From assembly GCA_028564925.1 (NCBI GenBank), contig CM053031.1:168922584-168986583 (forward strand): DNA of 64,000 bases. Reading direction: 5' to 3'. Below, piece after piece: positions 54,816-64,000 of this stretch (positions within the stretch are counted from its first letter, which is position 1; every line of letters starts with the position of its first letter). Under the pieces are notes generated by a model. That model was not told the origin of the DNA. It saw only the letters and a list, made by a program, of their open reading frames with translations, and did no database searches. Position numbers and translations under genes: made by a program. The stretch is from Lithobates sylvaticus (Eukaryota; Chordata; Amphibia; Anura; Ranidae).

Positions 54816-57800
54816 ACGATTTGCTGATGCCACTGCTGCCAGTATTCTATATATGCTTTTAACCAGCTTTGTACATGTGAGTACCCACTTTTTATGCGAT
54901 TTTAATAAATAAAAATTGCTTGACGGTATCACACTATATGGTTCCTTCTTTCATTGTCGGTAATACCATCTGAGATGAACCACACCATATACCGCCTATT
55001 GTCCTATCCTTGAGCTATCCCGAATTATCCAGTGAGAGATTCCATTTACGGCTTCTGTACGGTTGGGCTGGGAACAGTTCCTATTGGTGTACCAGCACCA
55101 TCAAGCGTTTGTGACTCATACAGCGTAAGTCTATCTGAGTCCACAACATTCGGTAAGCCTCTTTCCTATTGGTGGTGGACCCCTTCAGACAAGCCGCACA
55201 AGTCACTTATATGTTTTTACAACACATATGCATATCACATGTTTGTATTTGTTTCAGTCACAGATATAATTTTATATATATCATACGTTCCAATAGATAT
55301 ATGTATGATCACGTTTTGTTGTTTTTGATTAGAGACTTCTTTTATGTAGTTGTTGTTGTTTTATTATCATCACTATATAGGAACACTTGTCATAATATGG
55401 TCACTATGTGAAAGTTTAATTTCGATAGATCATATTCAATCACTCTATATTTTATAGTGGATGATGCGCATATTCTAAACCATTTATACACTCCATAATG
55501 TGTTCAGTATCAAATTTGCAATCACCTACAGGTATATGTTCACTAATTAACTATTGAACATTTAGAGCGCCGCACTTTTCACACTCGCTTCTTTCATTTA
55601 ACATATACTTTGTTGTGCAGGCTGCAAACACTTTTGCAGATAGCGCGGTTTTCTCCATTTTCCTTTTAGGACAATCAGCACCTGTTGGCGCTGATGTTCC
55701 CTTTATTTTTTTCCACGGCTCTGGCACTATCAGGTTCTTTTTGAACTTTGTTTATTGACGTTGGCCGTGGCTATGTGACAGTGTCCCCTGAGCGCAGGGC
55801 GCCAGGGCGGCGTCCTGCGCTTAAGGTACAGTCGGTCCAGGCACCCCAGCTAATGCGCATGCTCGGCGACCTTTCTGTGTTGCTGGGCATGCGGCATGAT
55901 GTCTCCATGCCGATGCTCGGATGTTACGGGGGTACCTATCAGAGCTGTTCGTGGCATGCAAACGCAGCTGTGACGGCTCTGATTACCTGCACACTAAGGA
56001 GTACACATCCAATGGAGGTAGGCTGTACAACCTTGATATCTATGGGCCCACATTGGCTTCATGGATGGTTTCTAAAATCCCTGTGCCATTTTCCCTGCAT
56101 TTTCACAGGTATACTTCCTGGGCTGGACAAACATTGTATACTCTTTCAGCCACTTTGCAATTTTTGGATGTGCTCCTGCTGTATGGTGACATTTCTGATG
56201 TGATCTATCCATAGGTATGTATACCATGTGGTCTATGTCTGAATGCTTTGCAATCCTGCAAATTTTGCTGACGCTATATCAGTTTATACCTTTTTTATTT
56301 TACATCTCATATTTTATTCCATTTCAGATCATTTGATCTGATCTGCCTCTGGGGGTTTTCCGGGCCCTCATTGGGGATCTATGCGGAGCGGTCTGGGGCT
56401 GCACAAAGACAGCTTTTCTGATTGTTTTAATTTTTGGGACCTTCTCTGCTTCCACTACATGTGGGCAAATTATACCATCTGGTACGTTATCCGTGCTACT
56501 TATTATGTGTGCTTCTATACAATTTTACTTCTTTATATCTCAAAAAAGATTAACTGAAAATGTATATATACTGTGTACTGAATATTTACTTAATGATGTG
56601 TACATATGTATCTTTCTAATAGACATTGGGCTCTGGATGTTAAAAACCCCTGAATGGCATCAAGCCAAAAACATCGGGTTCATCCATTAAGCCTATTTGT
56701 GTCTGTATGCACCTTGTAAAATCAAATGTACCCATCTTGATGTATTCTTTTGTCTTGTCTTTGATGACTTAAGTTTTTTTTCAATATATGTTTATTGTAA
56801 TACATTTTTCTATTTTTGGTACAATTTATTGTTCTTGGTCACTTTTAAAGTCCCACCCATCAATGGGGTTTTTTTTTTTTTTCATAAAATTCTGGGATGT
56901 GGTGGCTAAATGACTCCACAGGTTTTGGATTTCCTTTTTTTTTTTTATTTTTTACTATTGATTTTTGGTAACTTCTTGCTGGGATCATGGTAGCATGAAG
57001 CAGAAAGAAAGTTGGGTCATTAGGGTTCGTGGGTTCTTTAAATTTCTGGGCAACTGTTTGAACCGTCGTCCAAAAATGTTGTAGCTGAGGGTAGGACCAG
57101 AAGATATGAAGAAGTGTCCCTTTATCTGATTGGCATCTCCAACATTTGTCATTGGTGGTTGGAAAATATTTGTGCAATAACTGCGGAGTGTGGTACCATC
57201 TAATCAGAATCTTATACTTTTATTCTTGCATTTTCGTGCAAATATATGATTTTAGGGAGAATCTAAGTATAGTTTGTTTTTGTGTGTCAAGCAAGTCAAG
57301 CTCCCATTTCTGTATAAATGACAAGTCAGGTTGTTCTGGAGGGGAGTTAAGTAAGGCGTAGGTTTTAGGTAGCACTTGGGGTAGGGCCCCTCCGTCTCTA
57401 CAGTAGTCCTCAAATATCATCAGAGTCCAATTTAAATCGCTCCGGATTGGCAATTGAATGCAGGAAGTGGTGTAGTCGGATTGCTTTCCAAAATGGAAGG
57501 TGGTAGTGAACGGTGTTGCTCGTCAGTGAAGGCACACTCGACCTGCCACTAAAAGCGTCTCATATTCTGTTTAAGTCCAGGGGTGAACGCTGTGTTGCCC
57601 AGTATTGGGTAAAGAGGGGAGTCTTAAGTAGAGGGGGAGGTTGTCTGCATGATTAGCGAGCCCGTCCAAAGGGTAGCGCCTATTATTGGATGAGATTTCA
57701 GAGTGTTGTCAAAGCACCACACAGCCCCTTTTAATGAAGCCTCAGTCTGGGTTTGTTCCAGTTGTGTCCATAGTTTGTACTTACTGTGCCGGTTCCAGTC

Positions 57801-58430
57801 AATTCTTTCTAGGTGTACCGCCAGATAGTAATTTCGCATGTCAGGGAGGGCTAGACTTCTGTAGTGTTTGGGGAGAGTAAGATAGCTTCTACGCATTAGG
57901 GGTTTCGAGTGTGCCCAGACAAATTTAGTTTAAAATAATGTGGCATAATCTTAATTGGAAGTGCTTGGAATAGGAAAAGAAACTCCGGGAGTATACACCT
58001 CTTGAGGAGGTTGCATCTGCCAAACCAAGAGTGTAGGCCCTTGTTCCATTCCTTTAGGAACAGGCGGGTCTTTGTTAGCAGTGGTGGGAACTTAAGTTCG
58101 AAGGTGCGTGTCAGATCAGTAGGAATGAGGGTTCCCAAATATTTAAGGGCGCAGTCTGACCATTTGACGTTGAATTGGGTTGGTAAGGGCTTTAGTCTGT
58201 CTGGTGCCAAGTTAATTCCTATTGCTGCTGATTTATCAAAGTTGATTTTTAAATTGGATAGTGTGGCATATCTGTCGAATTCTCCAAGTAAATTTGGTAG
58301 GGACACTACTGGATTAGTGATTGAGAAGAGGAGATCATCAGCATAAGCTGATATCTTGTATTGGGCATTACCTAATGTGATTCCTGATATGTCTGGGTTG
58401 GAGCGTACAGTGCATAAAAAGGGTTTCTTT

Positions 58431-59564
58431 ATCGTACATCAGGGACACAGAGCCACAGTAATAACTGTATGTGTTTTATATAGGCACCTTTAGGTAATGG
58501 ACACTGGCACACCCTAGACAGGAAGTTTATCTCCCTATATAAACTCTCCTCTTACTGGGAGTACCTCAGTTTTTTTCACCAGTGTCTTAGGTGTTGGTCA
58601 CGAGTAAAGATGTGCTGAGCTGAACTCCGCTGGAGGCAAGCCACGCAACCGGATCCATTCAAAGTGTCTTTTCCAGGCCAAATTGAATGGTACCCGGCCT
58701 TGTGTCAGAAGAAACGAGGTTCTGCCTGTAACGCTTTTAGAGAGCTGGACCCCGGGATCCAGTGTGTTTTTTTTTTTCAGCCATATTTCCTGGCGAGGTG
58801 CTGCACAGGAAGGGGCCTGAATGTTTTTTAACGGAGCCCACCGTGACTGGTGAAGATTGGGTCTGATTCGTTTACCACATAACCCTGCAGCCGGATAAGG
58901 TAAGGGAGATTCCTAAGGAATTTTTCGAATTCTTATGGGTTTTCTCCTTTAAGTAAATGTTGCTATGCCTAAAGTCGCCACCAGGGGCTGTCATGAGCAC
59001 GTACCTGTTTCATGCTTGTCAGCTTTGCTCTGTGTCACAAGCTGCATGCTTCCTCTGAGCCCAAGCTCCAGGTAGGATGTGGGAAGGTTTTTTTTCTCTT
59101 TGGAATGTCCCCCCACAGCTTCTTTTCAGGCAAAGAAGGCATGGGTCAGTCAGCGGTATGCCACACCACTCCCACCGCCATTACGGCGGCTCTCCATCCA
59201 CCAGCTCTCCTCCACCCCAGACCCCCCACCATGTGCGATCTGGTCGGATCGGAGCCCCCGCTCGCACAAGAAACAGTCTCTTTTGAAAAAAGATGAGGGG
59301 GCGAAGTGGGTGGTCGGAGGAAGGGGGAGCAGGGCCTCAGCGCGGCATCGGCGTGGTTCAACACCCACAGAGCGGGCTATGCAAAGCTATAAAGGTGCAC
59401 TTCTTGCAGGTGCATACAGCTAAAGGAGGGACACAGAGCGGATGGATGGCATGTGTGTGTGGGTGACACAGTGTCCAGGAAATTTGGCTGTACGCTATGC
59501 ACACAGCCATATCTCCTGTGCTCCTAAGCACACATTCCATCTAATGAAATAATGTACCTTACCT
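58431..59564. other. Unclassified repetitive sequence
   Basis: The start (GGGACACAGAGCCACAGTAA, GGACACTGGCACACCCTAGA, TACCTCAGTTTTTTTCACCA) resembles a dispersed frog repeat I know but cannot classify. A related GGGACACAGAGCGGATGG recurs at about 59429. Open frames on both strands at 59077-59423 overlap in all phases and show no domain. Confidence 0.35.
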
Positions 59565-60914
59565 ATCATTACATTTGAATGATTTGTATAGCGCTGCAAC
59601 TGCGAACTGAATCGCCTCGAGGCGCTTGATCCGTCCTGCGTTGATTCCTTCTTAGAAGAGGTGGGTCTTGAGTTTTTTCCTGGAGGCCCGATGGTTTCCT
59701 TCCAAGCGGATGTTCGTAGGTAGAGCGTTCCATAGCCGTGGTCCTTGGACTGCAAATCTTCGTTCTCCCCTTGATTTGTACTGGGACTTGGGGATGAGGA
59801 GGAGGTTTTGGTTGGTTGATCGGAGGTTGCGATTGGGAGTGTAGTGTTTTATTTTTTCGCATAAGTATTGAGGAGCATCTCCTTGTGTGCATTTGTGGGT
59901 CAGGCAGTTAGCCAGTGTAGGATCCTCAGGGAGGGGAGATGGATTCCCATGTTTTTTTTCCCGTGACTAGTCTTGCTGCCGTGTTTTGAACGACTTGTAG
60001 GTGTGCAATCTGGAATTTTAGGTATTCCTATGTAGAGGGAGTTTGTGTAGTCAAGTTGAGAGTTGATGATTGTTCCTACCACTATTGCTTTTTCCTTTTC
60101 TGGAATGAAGGGGATGAGTCTACGTAGCAGGTGTAGATGGTGGTAGGATCCGCTGACTTCTGATCCTATTTGTGCATCCATTGACATTTCTGAATCGAAG
60201 ATGACTCCGAGACTTTTGGCTTTTATGCATAGTGGGATGGTCTGTCCAAGGATGGTGGGTGGAGTCCATGGGGTTGTAGATTTAATATTTCGGTTTGCAT
60301 TTAAGAGAAGGAGTTCTGTTTTGGATCCATTAAGTTTGAGGGAGCTCGTGGACATCCACTCATGTATTGATGTGAGGCATTTTTCTAATTCCTGATGGTC
60401 TTTTTGTCCGGGGATCCGAAGGTAGAGTTGAGTATCATCCGCATATGAGTGGAAGCATAGGTTTGATTTGCTAAAGATTTTGATGAGTGGACGGATGTAA
60501 ATGTTGAAGAGCACGGGTGATGAAGGTGATCCTTAAGGGACTCCATAGGTGACTGCGCAAGATTCAGAGGTGAAGGCTCCAAGTTTCACTGTCTGTGACC
60601 GATTTCCTAAGAAGGAAGCGAACCATAGTAGGTCTGAATCTGTGACTCCTGCTACTTATTTGAGGCGGATGAGTAGAGTGTTGTGATCCTGTGTTAAACA
60701 CTACACTAAGATCCCCAGGAGTACCAGGAGACATGATTCTCCGTCATCTGCTGCTTCCAAGGCATTGTCCCATATTTTGAGTGCTGTTTCTGTGCCATGG
60801 CCCGGGCGGAAGCCTGATTGCAGAAGGTCCAGGAGATTGTGTGTGTGTGTGTGTGTCCAGATGGAGTTGTAGCTGTTGTACTACTGCTTTCTCCATAATC
60901 TTGGAGATGGTGTT
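59565..60914 (-). mobile_element. L2/CR1-type LINE, RT 3' part
   Basis: On the - strand the RT reads QSGFRPGHGTETALKIWDNA (about 60820-60760). It continues with VLFNIYIRPLIKIFSKSNLC and HSYADDTQLYLRIPG (motif C, 60514-60400), LKLNGSKTELLLLN and LGVIFDSEMSMDAQI. The 3' end has the TTGTATAGCGCTGCAACTGC signature near 59580. The frame is broken downstream of about 60020. At its 5' side it is cut at 60914 by the LTR element. Confidence 0.8.
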
Positions 60915-61513
60915 TGTGACAGACCTAGCCGGGACACAGGCTTTTGGAGAGAACTAAATGCGAGCCTCTTGCCAACCGATTATGGGCCCTGGATTTTAAG
61001 GGGCACAGGGTCAACGAGAACCCCACTATAATCTGTGCTAGTCAGATTCAATTGCAGGGTTAATTAGCACATACAACAATAGGTGAAATACTCTTTAGAA
61101 TCTGTGTCAAGACTGACTGGACTCATTTGCATTATACAAGACAACAGACAGGTGGCTAGAGTTGATATTAGCATCGACAGTGTGAAGCTCGGTGACAACA
61201 AGTCTGACCTGTAGTAAAATCCTGATGGGCACAGAGTCACATTGGCTGCTTAAAGGGATTAGTTAATTAGCTCATGTTAATTTGTTACAAGTGTATTGTT
61301 AGAGTAAAATGAGCAGGAGGGGGGGGGGGGGAAATCTCCTCTTCTACTGTATATAAATACTTGTCATTTTTGGTTCTAAATAAACAGTTCATGCTAGCAC
61401 TAAGCAAGTCTCGTCTCGTTTGGTGCTTGGGAGCGGTTGGAATATCTGAGCTCTATATTCAGACTGGGAGGAAGTGGTATATGACGAAAGCAGTATAGGG
61501 ACGTTCCGTCACA
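60915..61513 (+). repeat. 5' LTR of the terminal LTR element
   Basis: 599 bp beginning TG and ending CA. The direct repeat of its first 250 bp is seen at 63751-64000. It contains TATAAATACTTG (about 61351) as a promoter candidate, followed by AATAAACAG (about 61379). Confidence 0.85.
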
Positions 61514-63750
61514 TTGTTGGCAAGCAGTGGCATCGTGCTTCCTACAGTCTGGGACATCCAAACCTCCTCCGGGATCCAAGATCAGGATAGCAGACTTCGG
61601 TCACCCCAGCGGAGATATGGATCTGGCATCAGAGTTCCCGGGGGTGCTGTGGATCGTCCTTTCAGCATACACCAGGACTGTGTCTGAGGATTAATACCTG
61701 GAGCTCAGGCAGCAGATTCGGGTGGAGCTCTGGATTGGAGCCCTCCAGCTCGCTGGTATAAAACAGGGCAAGTACTTTCCAACCCAAGAGCAACGGGCCG
61801 TTGACCAATGGGCATTGCGGATGGCATTTCTGGGAGAGCAGCCCCAGGAGCAATGGGTGACTGATTTGGACAGGCTGGTCCAGCAGGAGATGGAGCTGGA
61901 CAATCTTTATCGGGCTCTGCAATGGTACGCAGAGCAGGGATATTTAGGGGAGACAACAGAATGCTCTCCGGAGGGATATGACTTTGGAGGCCCTGGATTG
62001 CTGTGGGAGAGCCTTACAGATCGTTTTGTGTTTGGCGATGAAGGGGAACCTACCCTTGAGGACCTGTGAGAATATAGAGAGGCTATGCTCGGTCTTTCAG
62101 GGGGTCTCAGAGCTTAAACCAGATCTGGACCATTTGCTAAGGAAGAAACAGCATCTGGAAAGGGCATACAGAAAACTGCTAGAACACGTTCAGCAGCATG
62201 CCAGAGAATCGGCAGTGGAAACGCCAGAGATTTTCGTCCCCAAAGCAGAAGTGCTGTCTGACCTTGATGATCCTGTTTCTGCATGGGATGATCTTGGATG
62301 GAGAAATGTGCCTGTCCAGCAGCATGCCAGAGAATCGGCAGTGGAAAACCTGGAAATTGCCATCCCCAAAGCTGAAGTGCTGACAACCGGCGAGAGCTCT
62401 GCCAACCTCTGCTCAGCACTGATAGCATCTTCTGGGTTCCATGGACAGGAGATGGTGAACCTATATCCCCAGACACCAGTTGCAGAGACAGGGGATTTGA
62501 TAGACTTTTCTGCTGAGGGAAGAAGAACCTGATAAGCCTCCAGCAGAAGAGCTGGTATTGGGGCGAAACTTCACTGTGCTCTGCCCAGCACCAACGGCAG
62601 TATCCGTGGAGTTACAAGGAACTTCCCCAGCTGAAGCGCTGGTCACCGGACAGAGGGTCCCAGACCTCTGCCCCACAACCGTGTCAGTTTAGGAGGCTCA
62701 GGGTGAGAAGGTGGCGATCACTTCCCAGCAGCAGATACAGGGGGAGAAGGGAGAGGAGGTGTTTGCTGTCCCTCCTCAACAGTCGGCCAGGGTGGAGAAA
62801 CCGGTCTTTCCTCCCCAGCAAAGATCAGTGCACCTGGGAGACAGTACCACAGACATGTCACCCCAGCAGCCAGATGAGGGAATGGAAAAGGAAGCAGCCG
62901 GCTCCCCTTCCCAATGGCAGCTACACAATTTGGGAGTGGAGGAAGCCAGCCTCCTGCCCCAATGGTTAACCAGAGCAGAGGATGTGGAGTCCCCAGCAGA
63001 AGTGCTGGCAACAGGGCAGAGTACTACCCACCTCTGTCCAGCACCAGCAACAACTGTGGAGTTCCAGGGAGCCGGGGTAGTTGGCCTATCTCTCCTGCGA
63101 CAAGCTGAGGTAGTAAAGCTGCTACTCCCAGCTAAATCACAGGCAACAGGGCAGAGCGCCGCTAGCCTCTGCCTAGCACCTACAATGTCTCTACAGCTTC
63201 AGGAATCTGGGGCAATCGGTCACACTCTCCAGCAGCAGACGGCGCCCCAGAATGATGACACCAACCCAGCTAAAGTGCTGGCAACTGGACAGAGGGTCCA
63301 AGACCTCTGCCCCACACCTGTGGCAGCTCTGGAGGCCCAGGATGAGGAGGTGGTGGTCACTCCTGAGCAGCAGATCAGGACCCAAGGAGAGAATGCAATC
63401 TGCACTTCACAACTGCAGCTTGAGCTGATATTGGTGGATGGGACTTCAGTCTCCACTTGTATACCCCAGGGATGCTGGGCGGTCGGCCCAGATCTCCAAC
63501 AGCATGGAGTGAGCCCAGTCACCCGGTCTTCTCTCCAGCGGCTGAAAAGACTCCAGGAAGAAGGGTCAGTCCAGGCCTCTCCCCAGCGGCGGATATGTTC
63601 TCTGAGAGAGGCAGAGGTTGGCTGGGTGAGTAATACTCTGTTTGGGACAATTTGTTTGGGGTACTGTGTGGATACCAGCATTAGAGGACTGGAACCCCTG
63701 ACTAACTTCGGAGTCAACCCGTCTGGGGTCTCCTGCCTAAAGGGGAGATG

Positions 63751-64000
63751 TGTGACAGACCTAGCCGGGACACAGGCTTTTGGAGAGAACTAAATGCGAG
63801 CCTCTTGCCAACCGATTATGGGCCCTGGATTTTAAGGGGCACAGGGTGAACGAGAACCCCACTATTATCTGTGCTAGTCAGATTCAATTGCAGGGTTAAT
63901 TAGCACATACAACAATAGGTGAAATACTCTTTAGAATCTGTGTCAAGACAGACTGGACTCATTTGCATTTTACAAGACAACAGACAGGTGGCTGGAGTTG
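63751..64000 (+). repeat. 3' LTR of the terminal LTR element, cut by the window end
   Basis: It matches 60915-61164 apart from a few substitutions, and the window ends inside it. Confidence 0.88.

Larger units (their letters stand above)
52660..55668. mobile_element. Second PLE-like foldback element, 3.0 kb, 16-bp TSD
   Basis: It is flanked by perfect GGACAATCAGCACCTG at 52644-52659 and 55669-55684. The arms 52660-53640 and about 54645-55595 are inverted copies (GTGAAAAGTGCGGCGCTCTA, GTTCACTAATTAACTATTG, GATGATGCGCATATTCTAAA). The outer arms contain CAGATGATGCCTTACTAAGGCGAAA-like cores (about 53440, inverted, and 54782-54812) matching the hammerhead layout, followed by AATAAAT. The central 1 kb (53640-54645) is AT-rich and non-coding. 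No protein gene was found. Confidence 0.78.
51444..56952. mobile_element. PLE-like foldback element without RT coding, 5.5 kb
   Basis: Inverted arms occupy 51461-51950 (- sense) and about 56376-56872 (+ sense). Shared landmarks are CACCCATCAATGGGG, AACATCGGGTTCAT, TACATATGTATCT and GGGCTGCACAAAGACAGC. They are flanked by a 16-bp near-perfect duplication (TACTATTGATTGTTGG at 51428-51443 and TACTATTGATTTTTGG at 56953-56968), interrupting an L1. Each arm has CCCTGAA(G/T)GGCATCAAGCC(G/A)(G/A)AAAC, a hammerhead-like core, and the architecture resembles two opposed PLE pLTRs. No RT or GIY-YIG sequence is present. A second foldback (52660-55668) and a MITE (51997-52403) are nested inside. Confidence 0.7.
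51231..58430 (-). mobile_element. L1/Tx1 LINE, 5' truncated, split by a foldback element
   Basis: Reading the - strand, RT motif C (ISAYADDLLFSITNP) is at about 58345-58300. It is followed by SLPNLLGEFDRYATLSNLKI, LKYLGTLIP and PDMRNYYLAVHLERI, then the zinc-knuckle block CWRCQSDKGTLLHIFWSCP-like. After the inserted foldback (51444-56952) the C-terminus resumes as VRHLLNTAKSCIPLKWKKKH and ends near 51240. A 16-bp stretch TACTATTGATTKTTGG flanks the insertion. The ORF is broken in several places. The upstream RT and endonuclease are missing. Confidence 0.82.
60915..64000 (+). mobile_element. LTR retrotransposon, gag-like only, runs off the window
   Basis: The 5' LTR is 60915-61513 (TGTGACAG...CGTCACA). 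It is followed by a primer-binding-like TTGTTGGCAAGCAGTGG, an internal region of about 2.2 kb, a purine-rich tract (AAAGGGGAGATG) and the start of the 3' LTR at 63751, which the window cuts. The two LTR copies differ at only a few bases over the visible 250 bp, so it is young. The internal region encodes gag-like sequence (TDLDRLVQQEMELDNLYRAL) and a repeat-rich Gln/Pro protein part with ATGQS...LCPAP units. No protease, RT or integrase is present, so the element is non-autonomous. Its internal coding looks broken in about two places. Confidence 0.8.

Noticed and set aside
48944-64000. Search by eye for nubp1 exon 4 (LLDIDICGPSIP-like)
   Set aside because: Not found in any frame; the exon presumably lies beyond the window.
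1-64000. tRNA, rRNA or other structured host RNA genes
   Set aside because: None recognised by eye on either strand; short A-box-like matches lacked a matching B box and fold.

Overview
The window is vertebrate nuclear DNA from a large, transposon-rich genome, most likely an anuran amphibian and probably a true-frog relative. This is inferred from the repeat families: Penelope-like elements, Tx1/L1-type LINEs, PIF/Harbinger, hAT and TTAA-flanked elements, many of which resemble ranid repeats I know. The only host gene I can name is nubp1, a cytosolic Fe-S cluster assembly scaffold ATPase. Its first three coding exons lie at 47089-48943 on the + strand. Intron 3 then runs to the end of the window without a recognisable exon 4. 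Almost everything else is mobile DNA, much of it nested, and many insertions can be dated relative to each other because their target-site duplications (TSDs) are still readable.

Layout. 1-640: 3' end of an L2/CR1-type LINE. 644-11715: a Penelope-like element (PLE) with a complete + copy fused head-to-head to an inverted partial copy; a Ty3/Gypsy fossil sits inside the + copy. 11716-12139: a Harbinger-type MITE. 12143-12598: low-copy-looking DNA with possible unnamed exons. 12599-33041: one L1/Tx1 LINE with a 16-bp TSD, split by a 14.6-kb PIF/Harbinger transposon (17945-32590, TSD TAA). That transposon is itself split by a 5.1-kb TTAA-flanked element (21308-26386), which holds a 44-bp Harbinger micro-MITE. 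33190-46642: a decayed hAT element carrying five further insertions: a 153-bp hammerhead-like retroposed piece, a second hAT-type element, a TA-flanked element with a TTAA element inside it, and two more TTAA elements. 46643-48943: nubp1 5' flank and exons 1-3. 49177-58430: intron 3 repeats, including an L1 on the - strand split by two nested coding-free foldback elements. 59565-60914: an L2/CR1-type LINE on the - strand. 60915-end: an LTR element with only gag-like coding capacity, running off the window.

The most interesting unit is the Harbinger transposon. With the nested element removed it is about 9.6 kb. It has near-perfect termini, a TAA duplication, palindromic subterminal motifs and three spliced genes whose frames all look open: a DDE transposase (402 aa), a Myb/SANT-trihelix protein (213 aa, - strand) and a MADF-domain protein (346 aa). 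The last two are divergently transcribed from one short shared promoter. Each gene also carries a tandem-repeat array in an intron. Transposase plus one Myb-like or one MADF-like partner is known for PIF/Harbinger elements. Having both partners in one element, with a bidirectional promoter, is the best candidate here for an undescribed system.
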